Positions 1-11,604 of a DNA stretch of 64,000 nt are shown here, piece after piece; position 1 is the first letter of the stretch, and each line of letters begins with the position of its first letter. The notes beneath the pieces were generated by a model. It was not told the DNA's origin, did not search any database, and saw nothing but the letters and a program-made list of their open reading frames with translations. Both the position numbers and the translations under genes were made by a program. Source of the DNA: Lumbricus rubellus. Taxonomy: Eukaryota; Annelida; Clitellata; Crassiclitellata; Lumbricidae. The DNA lies in assembly GCA_945859605.1 (NCBI GenBank), contig OX243815.1, positions 35,705,785-35,769,784 of the forward strand, in the 5' to 3' direction.

Positions 1-480
1 CCAATATGGCGGACAAAATGGCGGCCAGAAACTTAAAATGGCTATAGGTTAAGTCATGTATGCAATGGAATCATGATTTCAGGGTCTAAGTCAACATTTT
101 CGAGGTCAAAGAATGCGATGAAACCAATGTCACATATGTAGCACTGCAAGAAAATCAAAATGGCGGACAAAATGGCGGCCAGAATCTTAAACGGCTATAA
201 ATGAAGTTCTGTATGCAATAGAAACATAATTTCAGAGTATAAATCAACATTTTAGAGGTCAAGGAATGCGATGGAACAATGGTCAGATGTAGCTCTACAC
301 AAAAACCAATATGGCGGACAAAATGGCGGCCAGAAACTTAAAATGGCTATAGGTTAAGTCATGTATGCAATGGAATCATGATTTCAGGGTCTAAGTCAAC
401 AGTTTCGAGGTCAAAGAATGCAATGGAATCAATGTCACATAATTATGTAGCACTGCACGGAAATCAGAGTGGTGGACAAA
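1..480. repeat. Left arm: tandem ~150-bp monomers with paired ATGGCGG motifs
   Basis: Two alternating monomer types, each about 150 bp, give a dimer of about 304 bp; the sequence at 1 recurs at about 305. Each monomer carries ATGGCGGACAAAATGGCGGC, i.e. two close copies of the YY1/Pho-like core ATGGCGG. The array stops near 480, where a (AAGT)-rich stretch begins. Confidence 0.85.
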
Positions 481-1084
481 ATAAGTAAGTAAGTTTATAC
501 TTTAATGAACCGCCTACAAACGCACTGCGGTCATACCCTTGAATTGGTTATTAGTGAAGTTCTGTATACCTTATGGAAATATGATTCCAGAATGTAGATG
601 AAAATTTTCCGAGTCAAGGAATGTGATTTAGTTAAAGGCACTTTATATGTTATGTGACACTGCCAGAAAAAAGGTGGACAACAGCTTTAACTGGCTATAA
701 ATGATGTACCGTACTGAATGTATGTGATAGAGACATGACTTCAGATTGGACTAGTTATTGTTTTCTTGGTCAAATAATTCCAAGAAAGTCACATTCTATC
801 TTCTATATACATACCATTGAGCTTAACGCAGTGAAATTGTTTAGTGGAAATACTTTAGTAGCTTATGATTGCACTGCAGTTTAACTATTGCTGGCGCAAT
901 ATTCATGCTTCAATGTTTCATAACTTGTCCTATCAACTGTTGCAATGTTTCATGACTTGACTGCTATGTATGTAGAGTAGAATTAATTAAGACATTGTTG
1001 CTGTTCCTGCAATTGTACGTTTACAAGTGTACACGGCAAATCACACTTCGATAGCAACAGGGCTCGATGCTATGCTTATTAACT

Positions 1085-1900
1085 TCTCATGGTTTGCAGA
1101 TAAACTCTATAATGTGACTGCGGCGCAGGACCAGTAGCATGCAGGCCACACTAGTAAAGATTACCTTCTTCTACCGCACTCCATCCCAATGTGGATGGTG
1201 TCTAAGCATCAATATATGGAAGATAGGCTTTTTCCAAATTACAGTTTGTTAATGAGCTTATAGGATAATTTTTCCAATGTAAAAGGCAAGTGAGAAGTCT
1301 CCAAGTAGGTTATTCATGCATTCTTTCAGTTCATTCCTGCTAAATATCACAGCACATCCAGTTATGGCAAGAAAAGCCAATATATTTCTTCATAGTTGCT
1401 TGAATTGGATGAACTCCCTTCAACTCCCGCTTTGCTGATATTCCCGCCATCACCCAAACATGGTTAGATATAAGTCATGTACATCTGACCCGGTAGTAGG
1501 CAACACCTTTTCATGCTTTTCTTCCTTCAAGGAACCACCAGCAACAGCTGCATCTGTATCTCCAAATATCCAAATGTGGCTGTTGAGAGCTGAATGTACA
1601 GGAATGAAGCTAGATCACCTTTGCTTTCAGGCATACCAAGAACATTCAGCCAATTTTCCGACAACGGATTACCGCTATTTCAAAACTCAATACAGTGACA
1701 AAGCTGTGGTTATAGTCACCATTTCTGTATGGCTCCCCTTTTTCTAAGCAATGTCCAGGTCCAGTACCTATCCAAGACAAACATTATTGACCCTCTTGTA
1801 GCCAATCGAAAGTACCTTTACATGGGCAACCATTGTATCTGCCAGGTCACCGTATGTCTTCACATCTGGAGGGTCCCTATTGCTTGAAGCATTACGTGTA
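1085..1900 (-). pseudogene. Remnant of element-encoded gene inside the 1-3272 transposon
   Basis: Translating the minus strand in shifting frames gives fragments that recall an uncharacterised protein family common in invertebrate transposon-like loci: DGQAMVHVMLQ, then KTYGDLADTMVAH and a DRY-type block near 1740-1890, and an LPTTGSDVHDLYL segment near 1450-1500. A further fragment near 1090-1130 reads as an SHIIEFICK tail with frame breaks. There are many frameshifts and stops, so this is not a working gene. The family assignment is by memory of its conserved blocks, not by search; a database search of the six-frame translation would settle it. Confidence 0.35.
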
Positions 1901-2734
1901 CCATTGCTTGCCCATCAATAATTTATCTGGAATTGGTTTTATGAATTGCGACACAATTTATTGGGCATATCGCAAAATTTGGTCATATCTCATATTATAT
2001 GCAGATGTCTTGCATTGGATCTCTTCCCCGCAGCGGATTGCCTACAGAGTCTTTGTGTTGGTTAGGCAATGCGTTGAGGAACTAGTCCATTTTAACTGCA
2101 GGAACTCTGTTTTCCAACACGGGTGTCCAGCGTCGATCGACTCTTCGGTTGGCGGACCAAGCTGAGCTTCTGTTATTCGACAGCGACGTTCATTCTCTGT
2201 GGCTGGTTCAACAACCTGAAATGTCCACCCCTTTTCACAGCACTTGTTATCCATCCATGGGTCACTTCACTCTGTTTCTTACGAATCTAAAAACTGTCCC
2301 ATGCATTTAGTCGTGGCTATGTCGGGGTTGATACCGAGCAACCTCCCTTGAAGAGATCCTACATAAAATATTAAAAATAAATGCCATGCCTGCCTCTGTT
2401 AAAAAGTTGCTGACCGGACAATTTGCTTTTCAGAAAGCATCCCATGCCAGTGGTTTTGAGGGAAGCTCATGGCACGATATTGATGCTAGATCCAGATGCC
2501 ATGCAGATGATGGGATAGTATGCTTGATTCGCTGTGATAATTGTGCTGCATGAAAACTTCGTCGGTCTTCTTTTGAAGAATGCTTTTTGGTTTAAGACTG
2601 GCTGAGGAAATTGTGATAATTTGAATGATCATTTCAGGCCAAATAAGGGAACATTGTAGATAAATTCCACAGCACGGGCCCCAGATGCCATCTCGCAAAG
2701 ACCTGGTAAAAAAAACTGAAATCAAATTCCGATT

Positions 2735-3272
2735 GCAAACATGACTTCACTTGTAGCCATTTTAGGATTCTGGCCGCCATTTTGTCCGCCATCTTGGTTT
2801 TCTTGCAGTGCTACATATGTGACATTGGTTTCATCGCATTCTTTGACCTCGAAAATGTTGACTTAGACCCTGAAATCATGATTCCATTGCATACATGACT
2901 TAACCTATAGCCATTTTAAGTTTCTGGCCGCCATTTTGTCCGCCATATTGGTTTTTGTGTAGAGCTACATATCTGACCATTGTTCGATCGCATTCCTTGA
3001 CCTCGAAAATGTTGATTTAGACTCTGAAATCATGTTTCTATTGCATACAGAACTTAATTTATAGCCATTTAAGATTCTGGCCGCCATTTTGTCCGCCATT
3101 TTGATTTTCTTGCAGTGCTACATATATGTTTTTGATTCCATTGCATTCCTTGGACCCTATAGTCTTAATTTAGAATCTAAAACCGTCTTCCTATCACATA
3201 AAATACTTTACTTTTATTTATTTGAAGCAATTGGCAGCCATTTTGTCCGCCATCTTGTTTTCCCATGGAACG
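2735..3272. repeat. Right arm: inverted copy of the ATGGCGG monomer array
   Basis: At least four GGCCGCCATTTTGTCCGCCAT-like blocks (near 2770, 2925, 3080 and, diverged, 3240) repeat at about 155 bp and are the reverse complement of the monomers at 1-480, including the flanking text GACCTCGAAAATGTTGA. The outermost monomer (about 3140-3272) is the most diverged. Confidence 0.85.
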
Positions 3273-4245
3273 GCTAAAAATCCAGCTTGCTAACCGCGAT
3301 TTTCGTTTTCAGGGGGGTCGACTTAGTCTAGAAACTCTGGTTAGCAAATTGTTACATGATTTGCTTCTAACAGTGATTTCTAGAGCTCTTTTAGAATTCC
3401 AAGCCTTGTCTAAACCACTAGAGTCCATTTTTGACATTTTTTAGTTATCTGTGTCCTGCCATTCTTAATGATATAGAGCATGCATGTATTGACAAGTTCC
3501 TTTTTCAGAAAACTAACGTCAGTCCAAAGTTATAATGAAAAGAAAATATAGTGTTCATGCAATAACCACTGAAGTCCAGGACTTCAGTGGTTCTTCCATG
3601 AATTCACGTGGAACTACTTTTGGCGGGCTAAGCATGTTTCGCCTAAGCAACAGTTTGTTGCATCTTCAGTTGCACGCAATAGAGGTCAAATAAAAGTAAG
3701 TATGTCTGCCAGAAGAAATAAACATCAAATAGATGTTTGTTTACTATGTACAAAGAGTATTATCCATCCAGCAAGACATCATATGGGGCTTACAACAAGA
3801 TGTTCAACATAGAATTCAATATTCTGTTTGGATACGACGTGTTGATGCTTTATTCATGTGCTTGACAGAATAACAGTAATATACAACGACTTTCACTGTT
3901 TTCACTGCCTTGTTGTAACCTTGCAAGAAGAGATTTGACCATGTCACAAGACATTTCCTGTTCGAGGTCTTTCTTACTTTGAATGTGATCAGAGCATAGA
4001 CCTGATTAACCAAAAACAGCTGTGGAATCACCCAATGGTTGGTGCACAGGAAATGCTGGTGCCAGACATAATCCTTCAGTTACAGTGTAGTTTATCTACA
4101 ATGCGAACTTCAATGGTGCTTGGAAGTTCTTGAGAAGACAATAAGAAGGAAGAAGAAAAGTTGCACAATCCATGACGCTCCTCCTACAGAGCAACATTCC
4201 CCCATCCGTCTATAAAGCCCTGAAGAAGGCAAAGAATGACAACTT
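3273..4245. other. Intergenic, nothing recognised
   Basis: AT-rich sequence with stops in all frames. The 71-residue minus-strand frame at 3816-4031 shows no recognisable domain. No inverted or tandem repeats of note. Confidence 0.6.
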
Positions 4246-4254
4246 GTATGTATG

Positions 4255-4288
<34 letters not shown>

Positions 4289-4594
4289 TGTATGTATGTA
4301 TGTATGACATTGTATGTATGTACATGTATGTATGTAAGCATGTATGCATGCATGCATGCATATATGTATTTATGTATGTATGTATGTATGTATGTATGTA
4401 TGTATGTATGTATGTATGTATGTATGTATGTATGTATGTATGTACGCATGTATGCATGTATGCATGTATGAAGGCATGCATGTACAATTGTACGTATGTA
4501 TGTATGCATGTATGCATGTATGAATGCATGCATGTACAATTGTACGTATGTATGTATGTATGTATGTATGTATGTATGTATGTATGTATGTATG

Positions 4595-4625
<31 letters not shown>

Positions 4626-4710
4626 TTATGTATGTATGTATGTATGTATGTATGTATGTATGTATGTATGTATGTATGTATGTATGTATGTATGTATGCA
4701 TGCATGCATG
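4246..4710. repeat. TATG tetranucleotide microsatellite, ~465 bp
   Basis: Nearly pure (TATG)n broken by CATG/GCATGCATG runs and by two copies of a TGTACAATTGTACG block (about 4481 and 4531) set in similar flanks, which suggests an internal duplication of about 50 bp. All the reading frames across it are periodic and non-coding. Confidence 0.95.
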
Positions 4711-5796
4711 GCGCTGGAGCAGCTGTCCTATACCATCTTGATTCTGAATAATCCTGTTTTCAAACGGGAATCTGGCAATGATGACGAAAATATCAACAAA
4801 TTAGTATTAAGCGACTCACAACACAAGAACAATCCACTAAAATAATGTTTCACTTTATAAAATTTAATTCATTTTTAATTGGTTATATTATTTTCATACT
4901 GAAAAGTAGCAACTTCAAAGTTATCCCATGACAATTCTTGAATGATCTGTAAGCACACTGCCAAATTTGGAAAAAATGTCCTAAAAATGCCTTATGCAGC
5001 ATGTTTAAAAAATTTATTACGTGGCGCCACCTAGCTGGTTAGCAAATATTATTTTGACATGTTACAGAGACAACACATATCAACACATGTGCCAAATATT
5101 ATTTTCATATTTTCATAAGTGAAGTACTTGTAGACTTACAAAGTTTATTTTGTGAATATCTCAAAATGGAAAAAATGGACTTAAGTGGTTCTTCCGATCA
5201 AGGCTTCAAATGATTCATTGATTTATTGATCAGTGAGGAATTGAGGATTGATGTGACAAACGTACATGTATAGTATTATTGGAGCATCAGAAAACTTGAT
5301 TTTAGTGGAGACTTTACTGTCCCTATCTGAGGCTAGCAAGCTCTTGCATCCTGGGTATGCGTTAGTGAACAGAGTTCTGTCTAGAAAGAGAGGGAGGAAA
5401 GAGAAGTCATTTACTGCTCAGAGGTGCTGCTGGGTGAACTTTATTTGCTTTTATATGGGACTCGCTTCTCAAGGCATCTCTGCAGGTCACTGATGGAGGG
5501 AGTGGATGTTGGATGGCATTGATCAGTTGATATGCGAACCATCAAATGTAAACATGCTTATTACTTTTGCTGTATCCTGTTATGGTTAGCAGCAAAATGC
5601 TTAGTCATACTTTAGTTTAATTCTTTATTGTCTTTAATGAGACTCTACACAAGATTTGCCAATTTTAAGTTTTTGTACCTGTATTCAGTTAATAATTAAT
5701 GCTGTGTAATAATAGCAATAAAAATTAATGCTGTTGTTGTTTTGTGTACTTTCAAGCAACTCATGTGACAAGAAGAAGAAGCATTGAGAATTGACA
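4711..5796 (+). other. 5' flank / possible 5' UTR of MAGI
   Basis: No coding signal. Just before the start codon, a pyrimidine-rich run ending TTTTGTGTACTTTCAAG (AG at 5755-5756) could be a 3' splice site for a 5' UTR exon, leaving 40 nt of leader before the ATG. Otherwise the leader may be continuous. No clear TATA box or CpG-dense promoter was seen here, which favours an upstream non-coding exon outside the window. Confidence 0.35.
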
Positions 5797-6160
5797 ATGG
5801 ATGCTATCCATTCTTCTTCTGCGGCCGCAAGTGACACTGGATCTAGCCCTGTGAAATGTGGTAAAGTAAATCCCAAAGGACAGTGGTTCTCTGAAGTTCG
5901 TGAGACTTTGTTTTCATCTGGACGCGATGGTCTGTTGCATGTGACCGTCCTTGGTGGCGCTGAACATGCGAGCTTCTGTTACATTAGTGAAGCAGATGAG
6001 AAGCGGTTGAATGTGCACAGTGGTCGTCTGCATCGCGATGACATCATCCTCGAGATTCAGGGTGAAAACGTGGCGGGCTTCACTCGACAAGACTTGCTTG
6101 ATTGGCTGTGGTCAGTCAGTCGTAACCACAGTCCGGTTCTGATGAAGACGGTTAGCTCAG
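5797..6160 (+). CDS. MAGI: MAGI-type scaffold protein, exon 1: start codon and PDZ0
   Basis: Encodes residues 1-121 plus one base of codon 122. MAGI proteins are cell-junction and synaptic scaffolds that bind ligand C-termini through PDZ domains. PDZ0 spans about residues 27-118; the family signature VTVLGGAEH lies at 49-57, followed by RLHRDDIILEIQGENVAGF (77-95) for the later strands. A Ser/Ala-rich leader (residues 6-18) precedes it. The ATG has an in-frame TGA 12 nt upstream (5785-5787), A at -3 and G at +4, so it is a good start. The exon ends CTCAG|GTGAGC. The PDZ0 is diverged from vertebrate copies outside the signature. Exon 2 continues the frame exactly. Paralogue (MAGI1/2/3) cannot be assigned; most invertebrates have one. 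Confidence 0.9.
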
Positions 6161-6305
6161 GTGAGCGATGACTGGAGTTGATACCATCAGTTACTCTTTA
6201 CACATGTGTGTGTGTTTGCATGTGTGCATGAGTGTGCATGTGTGTGCGCGTGTAAATGTGTTTGCATGTGTGCATGAGTGTGCATGCAAGTGTGTGTGCG
6301 TGTAA

Positions 6306-6356
<51 letters not shown>

Positions 6357-7411
6357 CATACAAGTGTGTGTGTGTGTGCAAGTGTGTGTGTGTGTGTGCA
6401 GGGGTCCACTCATGTATGCTTGTTTCTCTGTATGTGTTCTTTGTGCATGTGCATGGGAAATTCATTTCATATTAATAATATAAATGGAAAGAAATGTCAT
6501 GAAGTTCATCATGAACACTAACTAGACTTATTTTGGTAGGTGCTGCTGCTATAATCTTACGCTATGAACTACCGCTAGACTCATTTTATTTTGGTGGGTG
6601 GCGTTGCTAAAAACATGGCCACCATTATTTGCAGGCTCCAACCATTGCATAAATCGAAATCTGCATGTCATAACAGTTCGGTTGCACAGTAGTCTAATGC
6701 TATGCTGTGCAACATTCGACCCACGTTGAATCATTCGCATGTTTCGGCTTTTAGTCTTGGAATTGTGGACTTACTAAAATGTGCGTAGTCCTGCAGCTTG
6801 ATGGCTATTGGAATGCTCTTAAATCAGCTAATCATCTTGCGGTAGCTGGTCATTAGTTGTGGATGATTCGAGATGAATCTCATCTTCCACTTCTTCCGAT
6901 TGTACTGCATGAAATGTTCTGTTCGTTCTTTCTGTTTCTAGCTCCAGACAGATCCAGACGTTCCCAGCGAAGTTTATAGTTTCTTTTTTAGATAAGAGCA
7001 ATCTTAAACTCATCTTCTCTTTTGTGTTTTTTTCGGTGTCGCTTCAGCTTTCATTTATGTATTTCTGTGTCAATGACTGATCATGCATATTAATAGTATA
7101 GGCAACATCTGCCTTGAAGCAGCACACTACAAAATTTGTTGTGTTGTTTTGTTACATTACGTTGTGCAATGTATTGCACTGATATCACACTTTTCACTCA
7201 TCAAGAATAAGAGGCTTTAAATGTGAATTACTGTATGGATTTCTATGTATGGGTGTAATAGTGTATGGATGTCTATGTCTACATTATGTGTACATATGTA
7301 TTTGTGTATGTCGATACTCTCTGGCAGGTCAGACCTCCTTTCAGTTTTTGCTGCAGAATGCGACACTTTTATGTTTGCTGAGTTGTTCATTTTTGTGTCT
7401 TTTTGCTGTAG
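6161..7411 (+). other. MAGI intron 1 (phase 1, ~1.25 kb)
   Basis: Bounded by GTGAGC and CTGTAG. It holds a TG-rich microsatellite near its 5' end; the rest (6401-7411) is AT-rich with no recognisable element or gene. Confidence 0.85.
6203..6400. repeat. TG-rich microsatellite in intron 1
   Basis: (TG)n with GCATG and GCGTGTAAATG interruptions; the segment TGTTTGCATGTGTGCATGAG occurs twice about 50 bp apart, showing internal duplication. The longest pure TG run is about 6308-6351. Confidence 0.9.
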
Positions 7412-7525
7412 ATTTCCTTACGAAAAGCCTTAGTAAATTTCTGACTTTGCGATTTCTGAAAGATTCAATGGACCAAAGCCTCCAGCAAATCATTCGGAAA
7501 AATATCTATCGAAAAGCTCTTCCAT
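7412..7525 (+). CDS. MAGI: MAGI exon 2: N-terminal part of guanylate kinase-like region
   Basis: A 114-nt exon, phase 1 to phase 1, giving residues 122-159 plus the first base of Cys160. It reads DFLTKSLSKFLTLRFLKDS then MDQSLQQIIRKNIYRKALP, matching the MAGI segment between PDZ0 and the guanylate kinase-like core (family pattern L-x-K-x-L-x-x-x-L-x-x-R-F-x-K ... LQQxIRxNxYRxxxPC). Splice sites are CTGTAG|AT and CCAT|GTAAG. The codon split across intron 1 (G+AT) gives Asp122. MAGI guanylate kinase-like domains are known to be incomplete and non-catalytic, lacking the ATP-binding loop, and none is visible here. Confidence 0.9.
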
Positions 7526-7850
7526 GTAAGATTATCATGATGCTTTATTTATGGCGATGCGGAAGAATATTTAGAAGTTTTCTCTATATATTGATCATTA
7601 ACCCTTATTTTAGTCCTTGTTCAGGCCGTGTCCAGATTTGTTAGATTTGATCCTTTTCATTATTTAAGGGTATCACTTAACATGCGTTAATTTGTAAACC
7701 TGAAACCTTTTTGTAAATGAATCTTGAAGAATGCTGTGTATTTTAATTTTTTTATACATGCTCACCTGTTTTAAGGGATCACAGGTGAAATGTAATGGTG
7801 TGATAATTGTCATTATTCTGCTGATACTTGAGGTATATGTTTATTACTAA

Positions 7851-8253
7851 GGCCTAAAAAAAATGTTGTGTTTCCGGTAACAGAGCTAAAAAAAATTGGG
7901 TAGGTAGGTCGGAAAATATTTTTAGTTTGGGAAAATATTTTTATGCAGTGACTATCCGAAAAAGTATACCCCACTAGTCTGTTTTGCACGCTGCAACAAA
8001 GTGCATGTTCTAAGCAAGTATAAACTGCCTATTTCTCGACTGTCTGCACCTAAAACTGCTTTAGAAACAGTCCTATTAATTTCATTTTTGTTGACGTCTT
8101 TTCTGTTATGTCAATACAAATGTTTTTTAAAAAAGTTTAAAGAAATATTTTTTATTAACTTTTTTTACTAAAATTTTTTTACAAAAATATTTGGGTCGCG
8201 GCCGTAAAAATGGGTCGGTCGGGTTACCGGAAACACAACATTTTTTTTATGCC
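7851..8253 (+). mobile_element. Harbinger-type MITE, copy 1 (403 bp)
   Basis: Terminal inverted repeats begin GGCCTAAAAAAAATGTTGTG and continue through TTTCCGGTAAC, about 30 bp, with one mismatch at the right tip (ATGCC). The flanks give a 3-bp target duplication TAA (7848-7850 and 8254-8256). A TWA duplication is the habit of PIF/Harbinger elements. A second copy in opposite orientation is at 42441-42800. No coding capacity. Confidence 0.85.
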
Positions 8254-8386
8254 TAATGAATATAATGTAAATAAATATAGGTTCCAATATAGCATTCCTT
8301 TAGTCGTTCTTAGGTCACATGTAAAACAACAGATTGGTCAGATGACCAATTAAACAATTGATTCGTCTCTTTTAGTCAACGTGGAC

Positions 8387-8461
8387 CAGTGGTGTAGTGA
8401 GGGGGAACGCGGGGAAACGCCGTTCCCCTACTACTTTTTTCCAGGGATAATGGAATATTAA

Positions 8462-8493
<32 letters not shown>

Positions 8494-8546
8494 ATATTAT
8501 TATAAAGAGCGTTCCCCCCACTTCATTTTTTAGGACTACACTACTG
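8387..8546. mobile_element. hAT-type MITE (160 bp) with internal ACT repeat
   Basis: Left end CAGTGGTGTAGTGAGGGGG and right end complementary to CAGTAGTGTAGT form terminal inverted repeats. The flanking octamers ACGTGGAC (8379-8386) and CCGTGGAC (8547-8554) match at 7 of 8 positions, as expected for an 8-bp hAT target duplication. The centre carries (ACT)n at about 8461-8492. Confidence 0.75.
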
Positions 8547-9012
8547 CCGTGGACAGTAAGCTGGTCAAGTGCATTTGCTTTTGAGTCTGTGGTTTTAATG
8601 CAGTGCATCATGATGGTACACTGTGAAACCATTAGTAGACCTACTATAGTCAATTTTTATAAGTTTTGTAGACAGAGAAAACAATAGAAATTTAGAGAAT
8701 GCCAAGACATTTGTGATTTGTAATTAGTTTTTTTTGCAAAATTCCTTATAAAATATAGAATATTTAGTACTTAGTTGTTAAGTCAGCATGAGTCATTGTC
8801 ATCCATCATCAGTGCTATCTTCAATTCTCCATCCTGAATTATGGCACCTATCATGCTATCCATGTGTTTTGTTGATTGATTGTCCTAATTTTAATCTACA
8901 GTCAGTTGTGTATGAACAGAGGTCACTACAGCACAGGTCTAATAGAGCTGCCACCTGGTGAATATCGTAATGTCAGTTTGTAGGAACCTTTGTTCTGTAC
9001 AATACCTTAGCC
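8547..9012. other. Intronic, nothing recognised
   Basis: AT-rich, stops in all frames, no repeat structure seen. Confidence 0.6.
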
Positions 9013-9657
9013 ACACACAATATGCCAACTACACAATATGCTGATTACACAATATGCCAACTACACAATATGCTGATTACACAATATGCTGATTACACAA
9101 TATGCTGATTACACAAAATGCTGACTACACAATATGCTGATTACACAAAATGCTGACTACACAATATGCTGATTACACAAAATGCTGACTACACAATATG
9201 CTGATACACAATATGCTGATACACAATATGCTGATACACAATATGCTGATTACACAATATGCTGATACACAATATGCCGACTACACGTAGTACACAATAT
9301 GCTGATTACACTATATGCTGATTACACAAAATGCTGACTACACAATATGCTGATACACAATATGCTGATACACAATATGCTGATACACAATATGCTGATT
9401 ACACAATATGCTGATACACAATATGCTGATTACACAATATGCTGATACACAATATGCCGACTACACGTAGTACACAATATGCTGATTACACAATATGCTG
9501 ATTACACAATATGCTGATACACAATATGCTGATACACAATATGCTGATTACACAATATGCTGATACACAATATGCTGATACACAATATGCTGATTACACA
9601 ATATGCTGATTACACAATATGCTGATTACACAATATGCTGATTACACAATATGCTGA
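9013..9657. repeat. 16-bp minisatellite (ACACAATATGCTGATT), ~40 copies
   Basis: Unit ACACAATATGCTGATT with a frequent 14-bp variant lacking TT. There is a higher-order period of exactly 180 bp: the blocks at 9241-9300 and 9421-9480 are identical, each with the odd unit ATGCCGACTACACGTAG. Confidence 0.95.
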
Positions 9658-11104
9658 CAAACAGGTTTTTCAGATTATGGACCTTAGAGCATGAAATATC
9701 AGATGAGTTATTTAAGATCTCATAGCAGAGAGTGAACAGAAACAAGGCCAGGTGATTGAAAGGAATGGTGCTCTGTATACATTTGGGTTCAAGGTGAAGA
9801 ACGAACTGGAACAGGGTAACACATTTCAATACCTTGAATGTTTTATAACTGGGCATGCAGAAAATAAAATGTGGGGCATGGTGGTGCAATGGTGGGTTCG
9901 GTGCCTTGGAGCTGGAGGGCTCGAAGGGTGAAAAGTCATAGGATCCTTGAAGGAACCATGGAAAGTTATGTTTATTAGTTGCAGCTAAGAGGAGATTTGG
10001 TAAGTTGCAACCTATGGTTGTGACGATTGTCTGCTTAGAAAACTGATGAAATAGGAATACAGAATTGAGACAGATACTGCTTATCTTGTGGGAAAGGCAA
10101 GATAACTTGCATGTTGGACTAGAATGGAAATTGTTAACAAATATGAGGACAAGAAATTTGCTGTATTTTGGTTTTCTTATGAGCAGGCATAGAGATTTTT
10201 TGAAGAAGAAATAATGCAGCATACAGCATATGACTCATCGACATACAGAAGACCAACAATTGATTGATAACAACATAAGGACATGAAGAGGATTTACCAT
10301 GCACCATTTATCGACGAAACAGAAGACAGACTCAATTGGAGACGACCGATGGTTCATGGTGGTCTTCCATAGCCAACCTTCAGAGTGAAGATGGCTAAAG
10401 GCAAGACAGGAAAGACAAGGTCGTCTTCACATTGCCAGCCATGCTAACTGAGTGTGTGCCTGTCAACTTTAATTCATTTACACTCAGGTCATTTGATTAC
10501 TCAGCTGATTGAGATGGTCATTTATGCAATGACTTGCACCCTAATTATTTTTCTGATCAAGTGCATTGGTGTCACTGTTCTCTGAAGAAAAATCATAGAA
10601 TTTAGAGTACAGATGAATGTTTGCACTGTGCACTCTAACTCAAATAACTAGCCTGCCACTTCTTTTTCAAGATGTGATCAATAGCAAATTTAAAACCCTT
10701 CATTATCATCAACTACTTTTGTTCATTTTTAATTTCATCTTCAAACCATGTATATATCATTTATTTGAAGAACTCAGAACAGAAGAACAATTAAACCAGA
10801 AGACTCTAATGTCAGATCCAAATGTTAAAAAGCACAGATTGTGGAGTTGATCTGATCATCTATCATGGTTTAACCAGTGAAAAACAGTGAACACTATTTT
10901 GACCTTTTCTTACGTTGCGCTCCTTGGTACTTGTTGTCATGGAGATGATTCGCTCATTTGTCTTTCTCTGTATCTCATTAGTCTAAGAGTTTCTGCTTCT
11001 GATGACTTATGCAGTTAATTGGAAATATTTATTTGACGCTGAGTTGCTAATTAGCTCCCTTTGATGATTGGAGTCTGTCAGAAAAAAATACTGCTGAACT
11101 TTTA
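9658..11104. other. Intronic, no supported gene
   Basis: A 198-codon open frame lies on the minus strand (9626-10222), rich in Phe, Cys, His and Ser and starting in the array side; it has no recognisable domain and its + strand is also unremarkable. The region 10230-10450 is relatively AG-rich with retroelement-like texture, but I cannot name it. Confidence 0.5.
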
Positions 11105-11300
11105 TCAATCAATCAATCAACCAATCGTAGTTTATATAGCGCCTCTTCAAGGCACCTACTCAGAGGCGCTCCCGACCGAGATCAAGCGAAAAAATACAGT
11201 TTTCAACAGTTTGTGAAATTGAGAACAGCTTGAGAGGTGTCACATGGTCAAGGGAAGTCCATTCCAGGTCATTGGACCAACCACAAACTGCATTCTGAGT
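11105..11300 (-). mobile_element. Retroelement 3'-tail fragment (minus strand)
   Basis: On the minus strand this ends with CGCTATATAAACTACG followed by (TTGA)n, preceded by GCGCCTCTGAGTAGGTGCC. The same tail text, GAGTAGA...CTTGAAG...GCGCTATA, closes several SINE and LINE fragments in this window, and the body (CATTCCAGGTCATTGGACC) resembles the copy at 40092-40330. Confidence 0.6.
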
Positions 11301-11591
11301 TAAAATGACATTATACATAAGCAATTAAGCATGCGCAATTGCGCATTCAAAGACAAAACTTGTATTTGTCAATAGATTAGGATTACAGCATCAAGGTCAT
11401 TCAAGGAGCTGTGCATCTGTTTCACTTGGACGTGTCTGCTGCAAGGCATCTGTCTGGTTCAAATCCTGCATCAGATGTAATTGTCTTTTCTGTTGGAACC
11501 GGTTGGATTTGTTTATGACGTGGTTTAGTTAACACTCTGTCTCGTCTCCTTCCTTCCAGTCGGCAGCATAATGGCATTGGTTGGGCGTCAT
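11301..11591. other. Intronic, nothing recognised
   Basis: No repeat, element or coding signal seen. Confidence 0.5.
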
Positions 11592-11604
11592 GTTGCCTAG
11601 CAAC
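11592..11604. promoter_or_regulatory. Palindromic RFX X-box motif
   Basis: GTTGCCTAGCAAC fits the X-box consensus GTNRCC-N(0-3)-RGYAAC on both strands with a 1-nt spacer. RFX factors use such sites in ciliary and other genes. It lies in a less AT-rich stretch (about 11550-11900) just before a minisatellite. Binding is inferred from the motif only. Confidence 0.5.

Larger units (their letters stand above)
1..3272. mobile_element. Decayed DNA transposon with tandem-repeat inverted arms (left end outside window)
   Basis: The left arm (1-480) and right arm (about 2735-3272) are inverted copies of the same ~150-bp monomers, enclosing about 2.25 kb of unique sequence that carries minus-strand remnants of an element gene. 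This is the build of a fold-back type DNA transposon with subterminal tandem repeats in its inverted repeats. The right end appears to stop near 3272 after a diverged last monomer. The left end lies before the window, so target duplication cannot be read. The superfamily is not assigned. Confidence 0.6.

Noticed and set aside
9626..10222. 198-codon minus-strand frame
   Set aside because: No domain, odd Phe/Cys/His composition, begins beside a minisatellite, no splice or homology support. It may be chance or an antisense of an unrecognised element.
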